Shown here: positions 24,377 to 31,789 of the stretch, in pieces
Numbering within the stretch: the stretch's first letter is position 1
Layout of the letters: each line of letters opens with the position of its first letter
DNA from: Pseudogemmatithrix spongiicola
GTDB taxonomy: Bacteria; Gemmatimonadota; Gemmatimonadetes; Gemmatimonadales; Gemmatimonadaceae
DNA length: 64,000 bases
Direction of reading: 5' to 3'
Assembly: GCF_030623445.1 (NCBI RefSeq)
Contig: NZ_CP130613.1
Location: forward strand, 496,001 to 560,000
The notes under the pieces: model-generated
Databases searched by the model: none
What the model was told of the DNA's origin: nothing
What the model saw: the letters and a program-made list of their open reading frames with translations, nothing else
Position numbers and translations under genes: made by a program

Positions 24377-25758
24377 GCGCCGACAATACGCTCAAGCGGC
24401 TGAAGCAGGGCGTGCCGGCCGGCGCCGTTCTCTCGCGCGCCGAGGCGCAGGCCATCTGCGAACGCGTGATGCGCTTCTCGAAGGCCGACGGCATCGACGT
24501 GCAGCTCGGCTCCAACCACACGACCAACGTCCGCTTCGCCGACAACCAGATGAGCACCGCGGGCGCCGTCACCGACGGACAGCTGGCCGTGCAGAGCTGG
24601 TTCGGCCCCAAGCACGCCGTCGTGACGACCAACGACCTGTCGGAAGCCTCGCTGCGCCGCTGCGTCGAGCAGTCGGAAGTGCTGGCGCGCCTCGCGCCGG
24701 ACGATCCGGAAGCGATGCCGCTGCTCGAGCCGCAGCAGTACGTGCCGGTCGAGTCGTACTTCGACAGCACCGCCGCCACCGATGCCGGCACGCGCGCCCG
24801 CGCGGCGCTCACCGCGCTGCAGCCCGCGCGCTCCGCCGGCGACCTCAAGGCGGCGGGCTATCTCGTCGTCGGCGCCGGCTGCACCGCGCTGGCGAACAGC
24901 AAGGGCATGTTCGCGTATCACCGCGCGACGAGCACCAACTATACGCTGACCGTCCGCACGGCCGATGGCACGGGCTCGGGCTGGGCCGCGGCGGATCATC
25001 CGGATTGGCGGCAGATCGATTTCGCCAAGGTGTCGCAGCGCGCCATCGACAAGGCCCGGGCGTCGCGCGAACCGCGCGCCGTCGAGCCCGGGCGCTACAC
25101 CGTCATCCTCGAGCCGCAGGCCGTCGGCGACCTCGTGCAGCTCATCGCGTTCTACGCCGACGCGCGCCTCGCCGACGAAGGGCGCTCGCCGTTTTCCAAG
25201 CAGGGCGGCGGCAACAAGCTCGGCGAGAAGATCGTCGACGAGCGCGTCACCTTGTTCTCCGACCCGCAGGACCCGCAGCTGCTCGGCCAGCCGTTCGACG
25301 GCGAAGGCATGCGCCTGGCGCGCCAGGTGTGGGTCGAGAACGGCAACTTGAAGACGCTGCAGACCTCGCGCTTCTGGGCGCAGAAGCAGAATCGTGTTGC
25401 GACCGGAGGTGCTACGTCGTTGAAGATGCAGGGCGGGTCGAGTTCGATGGACGAGATGATCCGAAGCACCGAACGCGGGATTTTGGTCACCCGACTTTGG
25501 TACTTACGCGAAGTCGATCCACGCACCATTCTTTATACGGGCTTGACACGCGACGGAACTTTTCTTATCGAACAGGGAAGAATTTCGCGTTCAATTCGGA
25601 ATTTGCGGTTCAATGAGTCGCCGCTGTTCATGCTGAACAATCTCGAAATGCTCGGCGCGCCAGAGCGACTCGCAGGGACGGAAGCCGGTGGAAGCGTAGT
25701 GATGCCGGCGCTGAAGGTCAGGGATTTCAACTTCACCAGCCTGTCCGAGGCTGTCTGA
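24373..25758 (+). CDS. TldE/PmbA-family protein, copy 2
   Basis: This 461-aa paralogue of the copy 1 TldE has the same family stretches (FADNQMSTAGA, VEPGRYTVILEP, GEKIVDERVTLFSDP, RTILYTGLTRDGTFLIEQG). It overlaps the TldD copy 2 stop by four bases (ATGA). Codon choice changes from about 25385 to the end: A/T-ending and rarer codons (TTT, AAT, CTT, AGA) replace the GC-rich codons seen earlier in the gene, although the protein stays closely similar to copy 1. This suggests that the 3' part was acquired by recombination from a lower-GC relative or is under different nucleotide constraints. The gene ends the operon before two short leader-like hairpins. Confidence 0.9.
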   Translation: MSADNTLKRLKQGVPAGAVLSRAEAQAICERVMRFSKADGIDVQLGSNHTTNVRFADNQMSTAGAVTDGQLAVQSWFGPKHAVVTTNDLSEASLRRCVEQSEVLARLAPDDPEAMPLLEPQQYVPVESYFDSTAATDAGTRARAALTALQPARSAGDLKAAGYLVVGAGCTALANSKGMFAYHRATSTNYTLTVRTADGTGSGWAAADHPDWRQIDFAKVSQRAIDKARASREPRAVEPGRYTVILEPQAVGDLVQLIAFYADARLADEGRSPFSKQGGGNKLGEKIVDERVTLFSDPQDPQLLGQPFDGEGMRLARQVWVENGNLKTLQTSRFWAQKQNRVATGGATSLKMQGGSSSMDEMIRSTERGILVTRLWYLREVDPRTILYTGLTRDGTFLIEQGRISRSIRNLRFNESPLFMLNNLEMLGAPERLAGTEAGGSVVMPALKVRDFNFTSLSEAV

Positions 25759-25790
25759 TTTCTGGTCCGGGATGCTCCGGATCGCACGAA

Positions 25791-25843
25791 ATGCGAAAGT
25801 CGTGAGGCTTTCGCATGAACCCACCGATCCACCGGGGGATCGG
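25791..25843 (+). promoter_or_regulatory. Two leader hairpins before the 21-aa Lys/Ala-rich gene
   Basis: The first hairpin pairs ATGCGAAAG (25791-25799) with CTTTCGCAT (25808-25816) around an 8-nt loop. The second pairs CCGATCC (25824-25830) with GGATCGG (25837-25843) around a 6-nt loop. They begin 32 bp after tldE copy 2 and end 33 bp before the small gene. They could be the operon terminator or processing signals, or structure in the leader of the small gene. There is no U-tract after either. Confidence 0.5.
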
Positions 25844-25876
25844 CCGGGAAGACCACTCCTTTAAGGAGATAGTACA

Positions 25877-25942
25877 ATGGCTGCCAAGAAGAAGAAGGCC
25901 GCGAAGAAGGCCACCAAGAAGAAGGCCGCGAAGAAGAAGTAA
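25877..25942 (+). CDS. 21-aa lysine/alanine-rich peptide
   Basis: This very short gene encodes Met-Ala-Ala followed by runs of Lys broken by Ala pairs (12 Lys and 7 Ala in 21 residues), like the tail of histone H1-like proteins. A strong AAGGAG (25863-25868) sits 8 nt before the ATG, and a 10-bp hairpin follows 17 bp after the stop, so it has its own start and end signals. Such a basic peptide would bind DNA or RNA, but no function is known to me. It lies directly after the TldD/TldE operon. The NYN protein in this window ends in a similar Lys/Ala tail. Confidence 0.7.
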   Translation: MAAKKKKAAKKATKKKAAKKK

Positions 25943-25958
25943 GCTGGCCAGCTTCACA

Positions 25959-25996
25959 CACACGGGGATCGTCGCGAGAGCGGCGGTCCCCGTGTG
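25959..25996 (+). terminator. Terminator-like hairpin after the 21-aa gene
   Basis: CACACGGGGA (25959-25968) pairs with TCCCCGTGTG (25987-25996). The 18-nt loop can itself pair weakly. No T-run follows. Confidence 0.65.
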
Positions 25997-26010
25997 CTAT
26001 TACGGCGGTC

Positions 26011-26106
26011 GGGAGTTGGCAGTAGTGAGTAACGAGAAAAAGCGCGAAGCCTATGGCCTCGCGCTCTCTTCCAACTCCCAACTCACAACTTCCAACTGCA
26101 GTTGTC
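26011..26106. repeat. CAACTCC heptamer arms around a hairpin, convergent intergenic region
   Basis: The right arm (26071-26106) reads CCAACTC, CCAACTC, ACAACTT, CCAACTG and ends in CAGTTG. The left arm (26011-26030) is a looser inverted copy (GGGAGTTGGCAGTAGTGAGT). Between them, AGCGCGA at 26041 pairs with TCGCGCT at 26059-26065 with further GCC/GGC pairing, giving a terminator-like hairpin. The element lies between a plus-strand and a minus-strand small gene, so it can serve both directions. Confidence 0.7.
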
Positions 26107-26108
26107 AG

Positions 26109-26264
26109 TTACGCAGCTTCTACAGACGCCGGCTCGGATTCCTCTGGCACCGGCCCCCACACATATGCCGTAAACCGCGGCGCCGCTTCCGCCCGGCTCC
26201 CGCGCGAAATGACAATCCCCACCGGTTCCTGCTCAAGCTCTGCCTGCATCGCGATATCCACCAT
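26109..26264 (-). CDS. 51-aa hypothetical protein with strong ribosome binding site
   Basis: The product is a 51-aa acidic peptide (MVDIAMQAELEQEP...), with a central IVISRGSR stretch and a C-terminal TAYVWGPVPEESE segment. No family is recognised. The ATG at 26264 was chosen because AGGAGGGG stands about 8 nt upstream, one of the best ribosome binding sites in the window. A longer reading to 26342 has no such signal. The binding site lies inside a possible hairpin. The sequence does not look like a membrane or secreted protein. It stands alone between the Tld/Lys-rich locus and the methyltransferase operon. Confidence 0.6.
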   Translation of the reverse strand: MVDIAMQAELEQEPVGIVISRGSRAEAAPRFTAYVWGPVPEESEPASVEAA

Positions 26265-26269
26265 ATGAA

Positions 26270-26315
26270 GTCCCCTCCTATTGGGGACGGAGTCCTCGCG
26301 CCGCACGTCGGCGCG
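26270..26315 (-). promoter_or_regulatory. Leader hairpins covering the ribosome binding site of the 51-aa gene
   Basis: Reading on the minus strand, CGCGCCG pairs with CGGCGCG (26297-26303 with 26309-26315, loop CACGT). GTCCCC then pairs with GGGGAC (26283-26288 with 26270-26275), which partly buries the AGGAGGGG ribosome binding site. This arrangement could hold translation off until melted or bound by a ligand. Function is not shown. Confidence 0.4.
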
Positions 26316-26464
26316 TTCATATGATAGACTCCGCAACTTCAATGCCAGTTTCCGCGTGGCATATCACCTTGCAGTATATAGACTTACGGCGATGGTCGGC
26401 GAGACCTGAAGTGACGCTTGTCGCAGAATGACACCGTGAGCCAGCGCACATTCGTGTCGCTCAG

Positions 26465-27244
26465 CTACGCCACCTGCTTCTTCGCCATGAACGTCCGCGT
26501 CGCGCCAGGCTCCGGCACGAGCTTGATCTCCCAGCCGTCGTAACGCTGCCGCAGCTCTTCCTCGCTGAGCACCGCCTGACCGGCCACCAGCGTCTCGATC
26601 AAGTGCACGCCCCCGTCCTGCGTCGCCTGCTGCAGCAACTGGATCACGCGCTCGCGCTCGAACGCCGACAGCTCGGCGAACGCAGCCGGTGTGCACACCA
26701 CCGCCGCCAACGGACCGTCCGGCGTGAAGCTCACCAAGTCGGCCACGAAGCCGCGCAGCTTCTCCGTGAGGCCCGCGTCCTTGGCCGACTGCAGCACCTT
26801 GTTCACCACCGCGACCTCGCTCTCCACCGCCATCACCTCGCAGCCGTTGGCCGCGAAATACAGCGCCGAGCCCTCGATGCGCGGGCCGGCGACCAACACC
26901 GACGCCGAGGAGTGGTGCGCGGGAATCGCCTGCTTGAGCGGCGTGTCCGGACGCAGGCCCCAATGCTCCGGCTTCCGCAACTCGTTCGCGTTCTTGAGCA
27001 GCCGCTTCCGCCACGTCTCGTAGGTCGGGAGCCGCAGGCGCTTCGCGATGATGCGGTCCACCTCGTCGGCGAGAAGCACGTCACGCATGCCGAGCTGCGC
27101 CGCGCCGCCTAACGCGACGTCAGCCTCCGCCGCGATGCTGTACAGGAACTCGCGCGAGACGGAGTTCTTGTAGTCCTCGATCTCGCGCTCCACGAACTCC
27201 TGGTACTCGGCGCGGAGCGACCGGGGCGATTGGCGCGCAGCCAT
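26465..27244 (-). CDS. Probable class I SAM-dependent methyltransferase
   Basis: This 259-aa soluble protein has an N-terminal helical, charged region (about residues 1-105). A Rossmann-like fold follows with a SAM-binding first strand and loop (SVLVAGPRIEGSALYFAANG), an acidic residue at the end of the second strand (VMAVESE) and a later DGGVHLIETLV strand, a layout like TehB-type methyltransferases. The usual GxGxG loop is degenerate (AGPRIEGSA), so activity is less certain. The substrate is unknown. It lies 17 bp after the CDF transporter gene on the same strand and is probably cotranscribed with it. Confidence 0.65.
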   Translation of the reverse strand: MAARQSPRSLRAEYQEFVEREIEDYKNSVSREFLYSIAAEADVALGGAAQLGMRDVLLADEVDRIIAKRLRLPTYETWRKRLLKNANELRKPEHWGLRPDTPLKQAIPAHHSSASVLVAGPRIEGSALYFAANGCEVMAVESEVAVVNKVLQSAKDAGLTEKLRGFVADLVSFTPDGPLAAVVCTPAAFAELSAFERERVIQLLQQATQDGGVHLIETLVAGQAVLSEEELRQRYDGWEIKLVPEPGATRTFMAKKQVA

Positions 27245-27261
27245 GATGCCACCAAGCTAGC

Positions 27262-28122
27262 CTAGCTTGGCTCCACATGCACCGTGACGTCCGCCGTGCC
27301 GCCGAGCGCGGCGCGCACGGAGTCCTCGACTTGGTCTGCGATCGTGTGGCTGTCCGCGACGCGTACGTCGCCGGCCACGGTGATCGTCACGTCGGCGAAC
27401 ACCAGACCCGAGCTGATCGTGCGGCTGCGCACGAGGCGGCAGCCAGTCACGCCGTCCACGCGACACGCCGCCGCCGCGATCCGCTCGGCGTCCGCCCCGC
27501 GCTCGTCGACGAGCACCGGCACCGTGACGCGCAGGATCTGCCAGCCGCTGTGCGCAATCACGCCTGCCACCAGCACGGCCAGGAATGGGTCCGTCCACGA
27601 CAATCCGATCCGCGCCGTCAGCAACGACGCCACCGCGAGGCCGGTCACGAACAGGTCGCCGCCCGTGTGCGCGGCGTCGGCCGCCAGCAGTGGCGATTTG
27701 AGCCGCGCCGCCTCCCGCTTCTCGTAGAGCACCACGGCGACGTTGATCAGCGCGGTCGAGGCCAGCAGAAGGATCTCGCCCATCGCCGGCGCCGGCGGGG
27801 CGGGGGCCCCCATCCACCGACTCGCCGCGCCGCGCAGCAGTTCGTAGCAGGAGATCGACAGGAACACGACGATGCCCAGCGCGCCCACCGTCTCGAACTT
27901 GTCGTGGCCGTACGGATGGTCGTCGTCCGGACCGCGGGCGGCAAGCGCCACGACGACCATCGCGATGATGTTGTTCGCCGCGTCCAGGAAGCTCTCGAAG
28001 GTCGCGCCGAGCACCGTGAGGTTGCCCGTGCGCAGCGCGACGACGAGCTTCACCGCGACGACGATCGCGTTGAGCCCGAGGATCAGCGCCAGGGTGCGCT
28101 GGATTCCCGCGGAGCGAGACAT
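27262..28122 (-). CDS. Cation diffusion facilitator (CDF) family transporter
   Basis: This 286-aa inner-membrane protein has six predicted helices and a C-terminal ferredoxin-like cytoplasmic domain (about residues 205-285). The family motif DHPYGHDKFE is present between helices 2 and 3. The helix 5 metal site is HTGGD (HxxxD). The helix 2 site reads ESFLDAANN instead of the more usual SxxxD or HxxxD, so metal choice cannot be predicted. CDF proteins export Zn, Mn, Co or Fe in exchange for protons. The gene diverges from mutM with only 16 bp between start codons, so their promoters overlap each other's coding regions. Confidence 0.9.
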   Translation of the reverse strand: MSRSAGIQRTLALILGLNAIVVAVKLVVALRTGNLTVLGATFESFLDAANNIIAMVVVALAARGPDDDHPYGHDKFETVGALGIVVFLSISCYELLRGAASRWMGAPAPPAPAMGEILLLASTALINVAVVLYEKREAARLKSPLLAADAAHTGGDLFVTGLAVASLLTARIGLSWTDPFLAVLVAGVIAHSGWQILRVTVPVLVDERGADAERIAAAACRVDGVTGCRLVRSRTISSGLVFADVTITVAGDVRVADSHTIADQVEDSVRAALGGTADVTVHVEPS

Positions 28123-28138
28123 TCCTGAAATTCACCCA

Positions 28139-28924
28139 ATGCCTGAACTGCCGGAAGTCGAATTCGCCGTCCGCCGCCTGCGCCGCGCAGTTCGCGGGCG
28201 CGAAATCGCGCGCCTGCGCGCCCACCACCCCTCCCAACGCCGCGGCGTGACCAGCCGCGTCGCCGCCGCCGTCGCCGGGCGGCGCGTCGCGCGCGTCGAG
28301 CGCCGTGGCAAGCACCAGCTCCTGCATCTCGACGATGGGGCGCTGCTCCTCGTGCACTTCCGCATGGACGGCGACTGGGTTTTCGACCGTCGTGACACGG
28401 GCCTGCCGCCGCACGCGCGCGTCACGCTGGACTTCACCGACGGCCGGCGGGCCGTGCTCGTCGACCCCCGCGCGCTGTGCACGCTCACCTGGCATGCCGC
28501 CGACGCGCATCCCGACCTCGGCCTCGGCCCCGAACCCGAGGACCCCGCGCTGGATGCCGCCGCCTTCCGCGCGCGACTCGCCGGGCGGCGGGGTCCGATC
28601 AAGGCGGTGCTGCTCGACCAATCCGTCGTCGCCGGGGTGGGGAACATCTACGCCGCCGAGTCCCTGTGGCACGCGCGCATCTCGCCGCGCGCCGCGGCCG
28701 CGTCGCTCACTGCCGAACGCGCGGCGCGATTGCTCGATGGAATCCGCGCTGCCCTCGCCGACGGGCATGTGAACGCCGGGCGCTACCATCGCGGCGAGCG
28801 ACTCATCCCCTTCAACGTCTACGACCGCGAGGGCGAACCCTGCCCGCGTTGCGGGCACCCCGTCCGCCGCATCGCGCAGGCCGGGCGCAGCACGTACTTC
28901 TGCTCGCGCTGCCAGGCCCGCTGA
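28139..28924 (+). CDS. mutM: Formamidopyrimidine-DNA glycosylase (Fpg/MutM)
   Basis: This 261-aa base-excision repair enzyme removes 8-oxoguanine and related lesions. The N-terminal catalytic MPELPEVE is present with Pro2 as nucleophile. The helix-two-turn-helix region includes VVAGVGNIYAAESLW, and the C-terminal zinc finger has four cysteines (CPRCG and CSRC) with the Fpg-type GRSTYFC stretch. The lysine in the GKHQLL loop matches the conserved beta-hairpin Lys. The start is the MPELPEVE Met because Pro2 must be exposed after Met removal. A repeat with a strong hairpin follows. Confidence 0.95.
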   Translation: MPELPEVEFAVRRLRRAVRGREIARLRAHHPSQRRGVTSRVAAAVAGRRVARVERRGKHQLLHLDDGALLLVHFRMDGDWVFDRRDTGLPPHARVTLDFTDGRRAVLVDPRALCTLTWHAADAHPDLGLGPEPEDPALDAAAFRARLAGRRGPIKAVLLDQSVVAGVGNIYAAESLWHARISPRAAAASLTAERAARLLDGIRAALADGHVNAGRYHRGERLIPFNVYDREGEPCPRCGHPVRRIAQAGRSTYFCSRCQAR

Positions 28925-28931
28925 CGGCGTC

Positions 28932-29092
28932 GCCACAGAGGCACGAAGGCACAGAGCCTTGCGTGCCTCTCGCCAGGATCGGTGAAATCGACCTGAATGC
29001 TGTGGGGCCCGCACCGACAGATTGGCGCGGGCCCCACAGCGTAAGTAGCGGTCGAACCAGCGCAATCCTCCGGGCCTCTGTGCCTCTGTGGC
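28932..29092. repeat. Inverted-arm element with 8-nt-period arms and hairpin core (copy 1)
   Basis: The left arm (28932-28956) begins GCCACAGAGGCAC and repeats an 8-nt word. The right arm (29073-29092) ends with GTGCCTCTGTGGC, inverted, for 13 bp of perfect complementarity. In the middle a 14-bp perfect stem (GCTGTGGGGCCCGC at 28999-29012, partner 29027-29040) closes on a 14-nt loop. It separates convergent mutM and rlmI and so could terminate both. A related copy lies at 53944-54079. Confidence 0.8.
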
Positions 29093-29104
29093 ATTAGTCG
29101 CCCA

Positions 29105-30277
29105 TCAGTCACCAGCTTCGAGCAACGCGCCCTTGAGATAGCCCGTCTCCGGCACGGTCAGCAGCTCCGGGTGATCCACCGGCTGCCCCGTGATCGCCCG
29201 CAGGATCATCCGCCGCCCCGAATGCGCCGCCGCCTCGCGCAGCATCGCGAGAAAGTCCGGCTTGGTCAGGTGATACGAGCAGCTGGCCGTGTACAGCATC
29301 CCGCCGGGGGCGAGCAGCTTCATCGCCCGCAGGTTGATGTCCCGGTATCCGCGGATCGCGCCCGCCAGCGACGCCCGGTTCTTCGCGAAGGCCGGCGGGT
29401 CGAGGACGATCGTATCGTAGCGAGCGCCGCCCCGCTCCTCCTCGCGCAGGAAGTCGAACGCGTCCGCCTCCACCGCCTCGATGTTCGGCAGGCCGTTCAA
29501 CGCCGCGTTCGCCTCGACGCGCGCCAACGCCGCCGCACTCGCATCCACCGCGCGCACGTGCTCGGCGCGCCGCGCCAGGTGCAGCGCGAACGAGCCGTGG
29601 TAGCTGAACACATCCAGCGCCCGGCCCCGCGCGACGCTGCCGATCAGCACGCGCGCCTCCCGCTGGTCGAGGAAGGCACCGGTCTTCTGTCCCGTATGCG
29701 GGGCGGCGAGGTAGCGCACGCCATGCTCCCGCACCTCGATCGTCTCCGGCACGCTGCCCGAGAGCGGCTCCACGGTCTTCGCGAGGCCCTCCCGCGTGCG
29801 CACGCTCGCGTCGTTGCGCGCCAGCACGCCCGCCGCATCCGTCAGCGTCACCAGCGCGTCCACGATCTCGGCGCGGTACGCCTCCAGCCCCGCCGACAGC
29901 AGTTGCACCACCAGCCAGCGGTCGAAGCGGTCCACGACCAGCGACGGCAGCCCGTCGCCTTCGCCATGCACCAGGCGGCAGGCATTCGTCTCGCCGTCGA
30001 GGATGCCCTGCCGTCGCGCGATCGCCGCGCCGATGCGCGCCCCCCACCACGCGCCATCCAACGTGACCTCGTCGCGCGCGACGAAGCGCAGCGAGATCTC
30101 CGATTGCGGGCTCCACAGCGCCGTGCCCAACGTGCGCGCCTGCACATCGCGCACCGTCACCGCGCCGGCCGCTGCCGCGGGCGGCGTCACGACGTCGGAC
30201 TTGAAGATCCACGGATGCCCGTCCTGCCACCGCCGGGCGCCGCGGCTCGAGATCACCGCCACTGGACGCTGGGTCAT
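29105..30277 (-). CDS. rlmI: RlmI-like 23S rRNA (cytosine-C5) methyltransferase
   Basis: This 390-aa protein has an N-terminal PUA-like RNA-binding domain (about residues 1-75; GHPWIFKSDV) and an EEHEE-like middle region. A class I methyltransferase domain follows, with motif I LDVFSYHGSFALHLA, acidic VRAVDAS, motif IV VLDPPAFAKN and a SCSYH stretch carrying the likely catalytic Cys. In E. coli RlmI methylates C1962 of 23S rRNA. The start at 30277 (MTQRPVAVIS) was chosen over a longer frame because it places the PUA domain at the N-terminus and clears the aroH start on the other strand. Confidence 0.88.
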   Translation of the reverse strand: MTQRPVAVISSRGARRWQDGHPWIFKSDVVTPPAAAAGAVTVRDVQARTLGTALWSPQSEISLRFVARDEVTLDGAWWGARIGAAIARRQGILDGETNACRLVHGEGDGLPSLVVDRFDRWLVVQLLSAGLEAYRAEIVDALVTLTDAAGVLARNDASVRTREGLAKTVEPLSGSVPETIEVREHGVRYLAAPHTGQKTGAFLDQREARVLIGSVARGRALDVFSYHGSFALHLARRAEHVRAVDASAAALARVEANAALNGLPNIEAVEADAFDFLREEERGGARYDTIVLDPPAFAKNRASLAGAIRGYRDINLRAMKLLAPGGMLYTASCSYHLTKPDFLAMLREAAAHSGRRMILRAITGQPVDHPELLTVPETGYLKGALLEAGD

Positions 30278-30332
30278 GCCGCGCAATCTAGGTGCGATGG
30301 ACAGCGTACGCCCGCCACGCCATCTTCGGTCC

Positions 30333-30719
30333 ATGCCGAAGCCCTCGCGTCCCCGCAGCGTGCGCGCCGTCCGCGGCGCGACCACGGTCAGCGCCGATCA
30401 GCCCGTGCTGATCCGCGAGGCCGTGCACGAGATGCTCGACGCGATGCTCGACGACAACGACCTCGTCCCCGCCGACATCATCTCGGCCGTGTTCACGGCC
30501 ACGCCGGACTTGGTCAGCGAGTTCCCCGCGCACGCCGCCCGCCTCTACGGCTGGACCGACATCCCGCTCATCTGCGCGCAGGAACTGCCCGTCGTCGGGG
30601 CGCTGCCGCGCTGCCTGCGCGTGATGCTGCACGCCGAGACCACGCGGGCCAAGCATGAGATCCGTCACGTCTACCTCCGTGACGCGATCCTGCTCCGCTC
30701 GGACCTGCTCGCCGATTAG
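30333..30719 (+). CDS. aroH: Chorismate mutase, AroH type
   Basis: This 128-aa protein of the monofunctional AroH (Bacillus-type) fold converts chorismate to prephenate for Phe and Tyr synthesis. The family start VRAVRGATTV, the ISAVFTATPDL strand and the C-terminal HVYLRDA with the active-site Arg are visible. The length fits the roughly 127-aa family. An in-frame ATG 36 bp upstream would add 12 residues, and the choice between them is not settled. It diverges from rlmI and overlaps the stop of mltG tail to tail by four bases. Confidence 0.92.
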   Translation: MPKPSRPRSVRAVRGATTVSADQPVLIREAVHEMLDAMLDDNDLVPADIISAVFTATPDLVSEFPAHAARLYGWTDIPLICAQELPVVGALPRCLRVMLHAETTRAKHEIRHVYLRDAILLRSDLLAD

Positions 30720-31789
30720 GGGCTGCGCGGCGGGAGTCCGACCGCCGCAATCGCCGAATCCACCGCCGCCTGCGCCGCACGCCGGCGGCGCTCCAGCGAA
30801 TCCTGGCGCGCCACGGACCGCACGAACTCGATGGCGCGCAGGTGCTCGGCGTAGGTGTTGCGGAACTCGTGGTGCCCGTCGGGATGCGCCACGAAGTAGC
30901 GGAAGCTCACGTTCGCCGGATACAGCGCCGCTTCGAGCGACGCCGCGCCCGGGCTGGCGATCGGACCCGGCGGCAGGCCCGTGCGGCGATACGTGTTGTA
31001 CGGCGAGTCCACGCGCAGGTCGCGGTAGAGCACGCGGCCCGGCCGACGCCGGCCAAGCGCGTACTGCACCGTCGGGTCCGCTTGCAGCGCCTGGCCGATC
31101 TTCAGGCGGTTGTGATAGACCGCGGAGACCGTCGGACGCTCCGCGCCCTTCCGCACTTCCTTCTCGACGATGCTCGCCAGCGTCACGACCTGGTGCCGCG
31201 TCAGCTTGAGCTCCACCGCGCGCGCGTTCCACTCCGGCTTCCACGTGCGCTCGAAGCGCTGCACCATGATCTCGATCGCCTGGCGCGCCGTCGCGCCGTC
31301 GGGGAAGTCGTACGTGTCGGGGAACAGGTAGCCTTCGAGCGTGCGCGTGCCCCGCGGCGCCGCCACGCGCCGCAACAACGCGGTATCGCGGACCGCGGCC
31401 ATCACGGAGTCCTCCGGCACGCTGAGCTTCGTCGCGATCTCCGGCACGATGTCCCATACCGCCCAGCCCTCGGGCACCACGACGCGATGCACGATCCCGC
31501 GGCCCTGCTCGAGCGCGGTGAGGATCTCGTTCCAGCTCGCGCCGCGGCGGATGATGTACCGGCCGTAGCGAATGGTCCGGTCTCGCTTCGAGAACTTGGC
31601 GTACTGCCGGAAGAAGAACGGCGAACGGATCAACTCGTGGGCGTGCAGCGAGTCGGCGGCCTCCGGGAAGTTCGAGCCCTGGCGGATCGTCACGGCGACG
31701 GATTCCTGTTCCGACGTGCCGCAGCCGAGCAGGCTCCACGCCAGGAGTGCCGCGCAGATGGCGAGTGGCACACGCATCCGCTTATTCAT
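30716..31789 (-). CDS. mltG: Endolytic murein transglycosylase MltG
   Basis: This 357-aa YceG-like protein should cut nascent glycan strands at the inner membrane. The N-terminus is hydrophobic and ends in a lipobox-like LLGC, so it may be a lipoprotein rather than the usual single-pass form. A LysM-like region follows (about residues 30-110), then the catalytic domain with the Glu in LASIVEKEV and the typical SAVYHNRL and MALQADPT-like (QALQADPTVQYALG) stretches. It overlaps ruvX by 8 bp at its start and is the last gene of the rho-ruvX-mltG run. Confidence 0.92.
   Translation of the reverse strand: MNKRMRVPLAICAALLAWSLLGCGTSEQESVAVTIRQGSNFPEAADSLHAHELIRSPFFFRQYAKFSKRDRTIRYGRYIIRRGASWNEILTALEQGRGIVHRVVVPEGWAVWDIVPEIATKLSVPEDSVMAAVRDTALLRRVAAPRGTRTLEGYLFPDTYDFPDGATARQAIEIMVQRFERTWKPEWNARAVELKLTRHQVVTLASIVEKEVRKGAERPTVSAVYHNRLKIGQALQADPTVQYALGRRRPGRVLYRDLRVDSPYNTYRRTGLPPGPIASPGAASLEAALYPANVSFRYFVAHPDGHHEFRNTYAEHLRAIEFVRSVARQDSLERRRRAAQAAVDSAIAAVGLPPRSP

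Noticed and set aside
25877-25942. RiPP precursor peptide for the TldD/TldE proteases
   Set aside because: The peptide has no core-like Cys, Ser, Thr or Gly residues and no modification enzyme is nearby; a basic nucleic-acid-binding peptide fits better.
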